A stretch of 64,000 nucleotides of DNA. It comes from SZUA-35 sp965530755 (lineage in GTDB: Bacteria > Actinomycetota > Acidimicrobiia > Acidimicrobiales > SZUA-35). Positions 58,208-64,000 of this stretch are shown piece by piece. The stretch covers positions 1 to 64,000 of the forward strand of contig CBESNA010000016.1 of the NCBI GenBank assembly GCA_965530755.1. The letters are read 5' to 3'. The first letter of the stretch is position 1; each line of letters starts with the position of its first letter. Position numbers and translations under genes: made by a program. A model generated the notes under the pieces. The model was not told where the DNA came from. It was given only the letters and a program-made list of their open reading frames with translations, and made no database searches.

Positions 58208-58674
58208 TGACCGCTGAGAAGACCCCGCGACACGCCAAACTGGCTCGGGCGATCGAACTGGCCCGCTCCGCTCGCGAAGCCTCGTATTCCCCATATTCCG
58301 ACTTCCCCATGGGAGCGGCGGTGATCGGCACACACGACGAGGAGATCCTCGGCGCCCTCGTCGAGAACGTGTCGCTCGGCCTCGCGATGTGCAGCGAACG
58401 AGTCGCCCTGTTCAACGCCGTGACACAGCGCATCGTGCCAGACGTCCTCGCCCTGTGCTCTCAACGCACCGACGACGGGTTGACCTTTCCGTGCGGTGCG
58501 TGTCTGCAAGTGGCGTTGGAAGTCGCAGGGAACGACCTCACCGTGGTTGCCGTCGATCTCGACGGAGACCACGAGGTTCTGACGCTCTCGGAATTGCTCC
58601 CTCGCGCCCCTCACCGCCACACCGCCGCCGATCACTTCAGCGGTGCCGAGAATCCTGGAGATTCAGAGGTTTGA
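58207..58674 (+). CDS. cdd: cytidine deaminase
   Basis: 155 residues. Zinc hydrolase turning cytidine or deoxycytidine into uridine. Motifs: SYSPYSDFPMGAAVIG, VENVSLGLAMCSERVALFNA (zinc Cys and catalytic Glu in CSE; the usual CAE has Ser here) and PCGACLQV. It is coupled to the PPOX gene, so it is probably also under stress control. Nucleoside salvage in dormancy is a reasonable role. Confidence 0.9.
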   Translation: MTAEKTPRHAKLARAIELARSAREASYSPYSDFPMGAAVIGTHDEEILGALVENVSLGLAMCSERVALFNAVTQRIVPDVLALCSQRTDDGLTFPCGACLQVALEVAGNDLTVVAVDLDGDHEVLTLSELLPRAPHRHTAADHFSGAENPGDSEV

Positions 58675-58694
58675 GACCCTCAGCTGCTGGGCAC
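58669..58694 (+). promoter_or_regulatory. SigB-type promoter of the 25-residue membrane peptide
   Basis: GTTT (58669-58672), 16-base spacer, GGGCAC (58689-58694). It lies over the last codons of cdd. A leader of about 45 bases with AAGGAG follows. Confidence 0.65.
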
Positions 58695-58746
58695 CACGTC
58701 GCCAACGCCAACCGCCAAGAACACAACACAGACAAAGGAGCCCCTC

Positions 58747-58824
58747 ATGGGCATTGCAGGAATCATCATCGTCGTACTCGCCATCATCGGTCTGCTCGCC
58801 CTCCTTCGAGGTCGAGTGGCCTGA
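58747..58824 (+). CDS. 25-residue membrane peptide, SigB-type promoter
   Basis: A single membrane helix (MGIAGIIIVVLAIIGLLALL) followed by RGRVA. AAGGAG lies 6 bases before the ATG, a SigB-type promoter is upstream and a terminator hairpin is 38 bases after the stop, so it has the parts of a complete gene. The shape recalls other one-helix stress or toxin-like peptides; no antisense RNA or antitoxin is recognisable. Function unknown. Confidence 0.65.
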   Translation: MGIAGIIIVVLAIIGLLALLRGRVA

Positions 58825-58861
58825 ACCAATTCGCTGCACGCAGCGAACACAACCCTCCCCG

Positions 58862-58900
58862 GAACGCCCCTCGCCCCCCGAAGGCAGGGGCGTTCTGGTT
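58862..58900 (+). terminator. Rho-independent-type terminator
   Basis: A 10-bp stem GAACGCCCCT/AGGGGCGTTC (58862-58871 with 58886-58895) followed by TGGTTTTC. It ends the small-peptide transcript before the histidine kinase gene. Confidence 0.7.
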
Positions 58901-58928
58901 TTCTGGGGCGGTCAGCCATACTCTTCCC

Positions 58929-59948
58929 ATGTCGGATCCGCATCAGCTCATGGCACCGAGCCAGCCCCTATGGGAGGCGTCAGCCGATGGCCTGGTGTTG
59001 GTCGATGCCGCGGGAACCATTCTCGCGACCAACTCGGCGTTCCTGGACATGTTCGGATACGAAGGACCAGAGTTGGTCGGTCAGCCTGTCGAGGCCGTGG
59101 TGCCCGAGGAATCTCGACATCGACACGTCCAGCTCCGCAGGGGCTTCGAAGCGGAACCCGAAGCCCGTCCGATGGCCGAGAGCCGGAATCTCGAGGGGCT
59201 GCGATCGGACGGCACGACCTTTCCGATCAATGTCAGTCTGGGTCAGCTCGCCTCGACCTCCGGCACGCACACGTTTGCCACCGTTCGAGACCTCACCGAG
59301 CGGGTGCGAGTCGAAACCGAGGCCGCAGCAGTTCGACGGCAACACTCGACGGCACTCGAACGTGAACGCATCGCACATGATCTCCATGACAACGTCATCC
59401 AGCGCCTCTTCGCCCTCGGCCTCACGCTCGAAGGCCTTCCACCTCGGATCGACGCGCCGGACGTCGCCGGCAAGGTGTTCGCCGCGGTGGATACGATCGA
59501 CGACATCATCGACGATCTGCGATCGACGATCTACGGCCTCCGCAACCGGGTCAGCCGCCGGGCTCCCGTCCGCGATCAGATCTTTTCGGTCATCGACGAG
59601 ATGCAGCCCAGCCTCGGATTCTCCCCGTCGGTCACGATCACCGGCGACCTCGAGGCGTTGACTGACCGCGCGATCGTCGAGCATCTGCTCGCCGTGCTGC
59701 GTGAAGCACTCAGCAACACCGCCCGCCATGCCAATGCCTCAGAAGCAACAGTCACGTTGTCGCTCGGCGACCACGAAGTCGAGTTGAACGTCGTCGACAA
59801 CGGCATCGGGCTCAAGGAGAACGTCAGGCGTAGCGGGCTGGCGAATCTCGCCGACAGGGCGATCGAACTCCATGGCTCGTTCGAGGTTCGACGACACACC
59901 CCTGGGGGCACCCTGCTCCGGTGGGTGGCGAAAGCCACCCCAGAGTGA
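58929..59948 (+). CDS. PAS-domain sensor histidine kinase (NarL/DevS-type)
   Basis: 339 residues, soluble. PAS domain (about 12-125: LVDAAGTILATNSAFLDMFG). HisKA_3 domain with the phospho-His in ERERIAHDLHDNVIQRLFAL. The HATPase has LREALSNTARHANASEATVT, VVDNGIGL and SGLANLADRAIELHGSFEV. The group senses redox or gases in related bacteria, but no heme or flavin site is obvious here. No response-regulator gene is adjacent. Start set by family N-terminus; the longer frame overlaps cdd. Confidence 0.92.
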   Translation: MSDPHQLMAPSQPLWEASADGLVLVDAAGTILATNSAFLDMFGYEGPELVGQPVEAVVPEESRHRHVQLRRGFEAEPEARPMAESRNLEGLRSDGTTFPINVSLGQLASTSGTHTFATVRDLTERVRVETEAAAVRRQHSTALERERIAHDLHDNVIQRLFALGLTLEGLPPRIDAPDVAGKVFAAVDTIDDIIDDLRSTIYGLRNRVSRRAPVRDQIFSVIDEMQPSLGFSPSVTITGDLEALTDRAIVEHLLAVLREALSNTARHANASEATVTLSLGDHEVELNVVDNGIGLKENVRRSGLANLADRAIELHGSFEVRRHTPGGTLLRWVAKATPE

Positions 59949-59982
59949 TCAGCGTGGCGAAAGCCACCCCAGAGTGATCAGC
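59923..59982. repeat. two 29-bp direct repeats, each with a GNRA-loop hairpin
   Basis: Copy 1 is 59925-59953, copy 2 is 59954-59982, and five more bases of a third follow. Each has TGGC-GAAA-GCCA. The first hairpin (59923-59940) has a 7-bp stem. Copy 1 covers the last codons and stop of the kinase gene; copy 2 lies in the gap to the convergent gene. Probably doubled terminators made by tandem duplication. Confidence 0.85.
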
Positions 59983-59987
59983 GTGGC

Positions 59988-61202
59988 TCAGGAGGCGACG
60001 AAGAGGTCCCACCAACCGGAGACATCAGCGGCGTGATGGCCGGGAGCGAGCACGACGTGGTTCCCCAGGGGGCGCTCGAGAACCGAGGTCGCCAGGTCGG
60101 GGGCCACGATCACGGTCGCCTGGGTCCGGCACAGGTGCTCGGAGTACCCGGTGGAGACGAGATCACCGTCAGCCACCCAGAGCTCGTCGAGCTCGCTTCC
60201 GCCGATACGGAGCAGCGTGACCGGTTGCCGCCGGAATCGACCGGAGATCCCGACACCCACACCGGACTCGAAGTGCGTGTCGAGTGCAAGATCGTCGACG
60301 AGGCTCGGGGCCACCGTGCAATGGGCCAACTCGATTTCCCCGCTGACCGGATCGATCCAGGCCGGGTTCGCCATCCACGACGCTGAGCTGAAGAGCTCGC
60401 GTACGAGCATCATGGCCAGGGCGCTCGGTACATCGCCCTCGCACCCGGCAACCACTCCGGAGCCGTTCAGTTCGGCCAGAGCGATGCAGCCGGATGTCCC
60501 GACCGAGTCCAGGAGATCGAAACAGCGGACGGTGATGGCATCGAGCTCGTTCGATTTCATGGTCTCGACCAGCGGCCCATGCAACGCTGCAGCTCGATCC
60601 ACCTCGGATCGATCCATCACGACGCCGGTATCGCGGTCCGCCCACCGACGCCCGAGTTCCACGCTGATCTCGCTCGGTGTCGCTGCTGCCGCGCTCGGCA
60701 CCTCGACCGGGACCACCGTCGGGCCCCACCGGTTCCGCACGACTGAGGCATCCGGTTGGCTCCCCACCAACCAGTCCGACGGCGGGCCCACGAGGCCGAG
60801 CCGTGCATTGCGAAGCCTCAAATAGGCCGCGAAGTGTCGGATCGCTGAAGCCACGTCAGCCATGCGCTCCATCATCACGATGCGGGCCTTGCCGCCACGC
60901 TGTCTGATGTGCGCCACTGCCTCCAATGACGCCGCCAGAGAGTTGTCGCCGCGGTGGGTGATCACGAGCGCCGGTTCGCCGGCGTTGCCCCGTTGCCGTT
61001 GTTCCCACCGCTCGATCACGAGCTGTTCCGAACCTCCGGTTCCGACAACGATCGCGAACGGCACCGAGAAGTCCGTCGTTGCCGGCGAGCCGACACCGCC
61101 GATCTCGCTGAGACGCGACCCGATGTCGGCCGTCAGCTCGACCAGATGTGCTCGGTCGTGCAGCGATGAGTAGACGACCTCGTAGTAGAACTGCGCCTTC
61201 AT
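59988..61202 (-). CDS. L-fucose/L-arabinose-isomerase-like sugar isomerase
   Basis: 404 residues. The C-terminal half has features of the fucose/arabinose isomerase superfamily: ITVRCFDLLDSVGTSGCIAL, GSGVVAGCEGDVPSALAMML, a DPVSGEIELAHCTVAP segment (Asp/Glu/His metal site) and GNHVVLAPGHH near the end. The N-terminal half is a Rossmann-like domain. It probably interconverts an aldose and a ketose. Its ATG overlaps the universal-stress-protein stop. The nearby PfkB kinase and aldolase suggest one catabolic route. Confidence 0.7.
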   Translation of the reverse strand: MKAQFYYEVVYSSLHDRAHLVELTADIGSRLSEIGGVGSPATTDFSVPFAIVVGTGGSEQLVIERWEQRQRGNAGEPALVITHRGDNSLAASLEAVAHIRQRGGKARIVMMERMADVASAIRHFAAYLRLRNARLGLVGPPSDWLVGSQPDASVVRNRWGPTVVPVEVPSAAAATPSEISVELGRRWADRDTGVVMDRSEVDRAAALHGPLVETMKSNELDAITVRCFDLLDSVGTSGCIALAELNGSGVVAGCEGDVPSALAMMLVRELFSSASWMANPAWIDPVSGEIELAHCTVAPSLVDDLALDTHFESGVGVGISGRFRRQPVTLLRIGGSELDELWVADGDLVSTGYSEHLCRTQATVIVAPDLATSVLERPLGNHVVLAPGHHAADVSGWWDLFVAS

Positions 61203-61660
61203 CAGTCGTCCAGATCGCTGTCATCCGCCGGAATGACCAGCAGACGGGTTTGCAAGTGGTGGATTGCGTAGGTGGTGACCGATCCGACCATCAAGCCGCG
61301 GAAACCGCCGAGACCCCTCGATCCGAGGACGACGAGCTCGGCGTCGGTTTCCTCGGCTGCCTCGAGAATCTGGGTGCCGGTGTGCCCGATCACGACCCGA
61401 GCCACGACGTCGACCGGAAAGCCGCCGTCATACGTCGCCGCTACTTCGGCGATGTGTGTGTCGAGGGCCCGCTGTCCAGAGCGGCGGATCTCCTCGAGGT
61501 CGATGCTCATCGCCCCGAACTCAACCGCCGCGATCGCCGGCATCGTCAGGACGTACAGCGCCACGACCGAGCAATTGCGCCATTGGGCCTCGACGATTGC
61601 CTCGCGCAACGCCCTGGTCGACGTTGCAGACAGATCGACACCGACCACGACAACACCCAT
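61202..61660 (-). CDS. universal stress protein, UspA family
   Basis: 152 residues. USP fold with VVVVGVDLSATSTRALREAI, DVVARVVIGHTGTQILEAAE and the ATP-binding end VLGSRGLGGFRGLMVGSVTT (G-2x-G-9x-G-S/T plan). AGGAGG lies 7 bases before the ATG. It is coupled to the isomerase gene by a TGATG overlap, an unusual partner. Confidence 0.92.
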   Translation of the reverse strand: MGVVVVGVDLSATSTRALREAIVEAQWRNCSVVALYVLTMPAIAAVEFGAMSIDLEEIRRSGQRALDTHIAEVAATYDGGFPVDVVARVVIGHTGTQILEAAEETDAELVVLGSRGLGGFRGLMVGSVTTYAIHHLQTRLLVIPADDSDLDD

Positions 61661-61827
61661 GCGAACACCTCCTGATCAGCGCGCCTGGTGACGCCGATCG
61701 ATCATCCGTCCAGTGACGAACAGCCGTCAGAGGAGAAGGTCCCTCGGCCGACATTGCGACGCCCCATGGCAGGGATTCGGGGCTTCCGCCCCTACTGGAA
61801 GGGATCCGTCCACAGCAGGATCGCTCC

Positions 61828-62766
61828 ATGCCATCAGACGACGCTGCATCTTCCCAGGGCCCGCTGGTCTCCTGCACGGGCATCGTCACGATGGACACGA
61901 TCTTCGGGGTCGATCAGCTTCCGCATGGCGACGGCAAGTTCTCAGCCACATGGCTCCATGAAACCGGGGGCGGTGTGGCTGCCAATGCATCCGTGGCGAT
62001 CACCCGACTCGGAGGTCGCAGCCGTTTCGTCGGCTGCGTCGGGACCGATACGCGTGGCCTCTCGGCCAGGCGCAGCCTGGTGACCGAGGGGGTCGAGGTC
62101 GAGTCCCTCCACCAGATCGAGCACCGCCCGACTCCCACGTCGGCGGTCATGGTGGACACCGCCGGGGGCCGCATGATCATCAACCACGTCGCCGACGACT
62201 TCTTCGACCTCGCCGACCCCCGCTGGGCCGCAGACATCGGCGACGCTGATGCGGTCCTGGTGGATCTCCGTTGGCCCGCCGGCGCTGCCGCGTCCGTTGC
62301 AGCTGCACGCCGTGCAGGCGTGGCATCGATCGTGGATGTCGATCGGCCGATCGAGGAATCCTCGGATGTGTTCCACGAAGCCACCCATCTGTTGTTCTCC
62401 GCCGATGCCCTCCGAGCCGTGTCCGGCATTCCGAGGCCCGGGGATGCACTTGTCCACATGGCGACGCAGGTCTCAGCCTGGGTTGGTGTCACGCTCGGCG
62501 AACACGGCGTGCTGTGGCTCGACGGGCATTCCCTCTGCCATCGTCCGGCCCACGAGATCGTTGCCGTCGACACGTTGGGTGCCGGCGACACGTTCCATGG
62601 CGCCTTTGCTCTCGCTCTGGCAGAGGGCCGCAGCGAAGCAGAGGCCATCGACTTCGCCGGCAGAGCCGCAGCACTGAAATGCACACGCCGGGGTGGCCGA
62701 GAAGGCATGCCCCGCCGATCCGAGGTCGAACGATTCACGACCGCACCGATGAGGAGCAACTCATGA
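61828..62766 (+). CDS. PfkB-family carbohydrate kinase
   Basis: 312 residues. The N-terminal substrate part has GIVTMDTIFGVDQLPHGDGK and HETGGGVAANASVAITRLGG. The catalytic and ATP motif DTLGAGDTFHGAFALAL is near residue 255. It resembles the sulfofructose kinase YihV group and other ketohexokinases. The stop overlaps the aldolase start (ATGA), so the two enzymes act together: phosphorylate a keto-sugar, then cleave it. Confidence 0.9.
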   Translation: MPSDDAASSQGPLVSCTGIVTMDTIFGVDQLPHGDGKFSATWLHETGGGVAANASVAITRLGGRSRFVGCVGTDTRGLSARRSLVTEGVEVESLHQIEHRPTPTSAVMVDTAGGRMIINHVADDFFDLADPRWAADIGDADAVLVDLRWPAGAAASVAAARRAGVASIVDVDRPIEESSDVFHEATHLLFSADALRAVSGIPRPGDALVHMATQVSAWVGVTLGEHGVLWLDGHSLCHRPAHEIVAVDTLGAGDTFHGAFALALAEGRSEAEAIDFAGRAAALKCTRRGGREGMPRRSEVERFTTAPMRSNS

Positions 62767-63785
62767 ATTTCGGAACCCGCCGAGCAATGGCCCGTCTGGC
62801 AGACGAGAACGGCCACTTCCGCATGCTCGCCGTCGACCAGCGACCACCGGTCCAGCAGCTCGTTGCCCAGGCATTGGGAGTCGACGACGCGCCGATCGAC
62901 GCAGTGCGAGAGGTCAAACAGCTCCTCGTCAAGACGCTCGCCCGTCATGCGTCTGCCGTGCTGGTCGACCCGGTCACGTCTTTCGCAACATCGGATCTGA
63001 TCAGCCCTCGACAGGGCATGATCATGACGTTGGAGAGTTCGGTCTTCGATGCAGGACCGCGTGGCCGCATGACCTCTCCGATCGACGACTGGTCGGTGGA
63101 GAAGATCAAGCGAATCGGGGCCGACGGGGTCAAGTTCCTCGCCTGGTATCGAAGTGACGCCGGACCGGAGGTCATCGAGCACCAGCAGCGCGTGGTTGCC
63201 GAAGCCAGCGAGGCATGCCGGCGGCTGGACATTCCCTTCATTCTCGAGCTGCTGCTCTACCCGTTCCCCGGCGAACGGCTGGAAGAGAGTCTTCCGCCCC
63301 AGCGACGAACCGAGATGTGCATCGAATCGGTCGAGACGTTCGCCCACCGCGATTTCGGGGTCGATCTGTTCAAGCTGGAGTCTCCGATCCCGATCTCCAT
63401 GCTCACTGCGGACGAGATCGGCGACGACGAACTCCAAGGGTCGTTCGACGCCCTCCACCGTGCCGCCGGCCGCCCCTGGGTGTTGTTGTCTGGAGGTGCC
63501 GCCCCGAACGCCTTCGTCCGGATGCTCACATTGGCGTACCAGGCAGGCGCGAGTGGCTACCTTGCCGGTCGCTCGATCTGGTGGCAGGCGCTCGAGCACT
63601 ACCCGGATCTCGTTCGTGTCGAGCACGAGTTGTCCCTGGGGGCGACGGACTTCATGCGGCGAATCAACGACCTGACCAACGATCTGGCCGTGCCGTGGGA
63701 CGCCGTGCCGTGCATGGCGTCTGCGGTCCAGCTCCCGCCGTCGTGGGACGACGTGCCCGGCCGCTATGCCGGTGCGCTCATGTGA
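62763..63785 (+). CDS. class I aldolase of the LacD/YihT family
   Basis: 340 residues, TIM-barrel. It has FRMLAVDQRPPVQQL, ADGVKFLAWYRSDAG (Schiff-base Lys in VKFL), IPFILELLLYPF, VDLFKLESPI and LLSGGAAPNAFVRML, close to tagatose-1,6-bisphosphate aldolase and sulfofructose-1-phosphate aldolase. Substrate not decided by sequence. Its 3' end overlaps the convergent gene by 8 bases. Confidence 0.9.
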   Translation: MNFGTRRAMARLADENGHFRMLAVDQRPPVQQLVAQALGVDDAPIDAVREVKQLLVKTLARHASAVLVDPVTSFATSDLISPRQGMIMTLESSVFDAGPRGRMTSPIDDWSVEKIKRIGADGVKFLAWYRSDAGPEVIEHQQRVVAEASEACRRLDIPFILELLLYPFPGERLEESLPPQRRTEMCIESVETFAHRDFGVDLFKLESPIPISMLTADEIGDDELQGSFDALHRAAGRPWVLLSGGAAPNAFVRMLTLAYQAGASGYLAGRSIWWQALEHYPDLVRVEHELSLGATDFMRRINDLTNDLAVPWDAVPCMASAVQLPPSWDDVPGRYAGALM

Positions 63786-64000
63786 GGCAAACCACCGGGA
63801 TCGACAGTTCAGCGGCGACGGCCTCGACGATGCGTCGATGATGTCCGGGCGCCAGCACGAAGTGATGCTCGAGGCCGTCACCCAACACCGTCGACAACAA
63901 GGATCGTGCCGACGTCGGTAGCTGCACGACACAGGAGGTACCTTGGAACGGCTGGCCGTCCACGATGCGGCCCTGGCCAACGACCATTCGGAGTCCGTGC
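63778..64000 (-). CDS. C-terminal end of a second isomerase-like protein (runs off the right edge)
   Basis: The reading frame is open to the edge; about 73 residues are seen. The ending HHFVLAPGHHRRIVEAVAAE resembles GNHVVLAPGHH of the isomerase-like protein at 59988. It is convergent with the aldolase gene. Probably another sugar isomerase of the same cluster, but only the tail is visible. Confidence 0.55.
   Translation of the reverse strand, partial: HGLRMVVGQGRIVDGQPFQGTSCVVQLPTSARSLLSTVLGDGLEHHFVLAPGHHRRIVEAVAAELSIPVVCLT

Noticed and set aside
59925..59982. 29-bp repeat as a CRISPR array
   Set aside because: The copies are directly adjacent with no spacers, and no cas genes are present.
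61914..63980. 688-residue minus-strand ORF over the PfkB kinase and aldolase
   Set aside because: High-GC shadow of two well-supported plus-strand genes; Ser/Arg/Ala-rich with no domain.

Overview
The window is high-GC DNA read as the chromosome of a flagellated, free-living actinobacterium, most likely of the Acidimicrobiia (Ilumatobacter-like). This placement is inference. It rests on the WhiG/FliA-type and SigF/SigB-type sigma factors, the Rv2629-like proteins, DUF3052, many GTG starts, and many start codons sitting 6-10 bases after a -10 element (leaderless mRNAs). I see no rRNA, tRNA, CRISPR, phage or IS element, and no gene-free stretch longer than about 230 bases.

Region 1 (1-19.7 kb) is a flagellar locus. 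On the minus strand lie four tandem flagellin genes (the first cut by the window edge), fliL-motB-motA-flbD, flgL-flgK, an flgN-like gene and the sigma factor fliA. On the plus strand lie fliM-fliN-fliO-fliP-fliQ-fliR-flhB, a large palindromic element, flhA-flhF, a small membrane protein, fliW and csrA. FliW and CsrA form the known flagellin-homeostasis switch. All four flagellin leaders carry a hairpin with GGAAGGA in its loop, a plausible CsrA target. FlhF has lost its GTPase P-loop.

Region 2 (19.7-32.1 kb) is mixed. It holds an M15 peptidase, NhaA, a metallophosphatase lipoprotein, an ABC-2 exporter, a tyrosine/homogentisate operon (hpd-fahA-hmgA) facing an Lrp-type regulator, a DUF3052 protein, unknown proteins, and a membrane protein coupled to a GntR regulator. 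Region 3 (32.2-39.9 kb) is a polyol (mannitol/sorbitol-type) locus: ABC transporter, polyol dehydrogenase, DeoR regulator and inositol-monophosphatase-like enzyme.

Region 4 (39.9-59 kb) is a general stress island. One operon encodes baeRF-mscS-rsbW-like-sigB-aph. Around it are a STAS antagonist, a GAF-SpoIIE-HATPase phosphatase, CsbD, hemerythrin, a Dps remnant, DUF1206, DUF2254, a Rho_N-domain protein, a second baeRF protein, an FMN-binding PPOX protein, cytidine deaminase and very small peptides. I found a recurring promoter here, GTT(T/G)-N14-16-GGG(T/C/A)A(C/G/T/A), in front of at least twelve units, usually 9-10 bases before the start codon. It matches the SigF/SigB promoter class and also precedes the operon that encodes the sigma factor. 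The most unusual gene is a fusion of an intact GHKL (RsbW-like) kinase domain to a flavin/pyridine-nucleotide oxidoreductase that has lost its redox disulfide; it looks like a redox-sensing anti-sigma regulator.

Region 5 (59-64 kb) has a PAS histidine kinase and a sugar cluster: a fucose/arabinose-isomerase-like protein, a universal stress protein, a PfkB kinase and a LacD/YihT-type aldolase, with a second isomerase-like gene running off the right edge.
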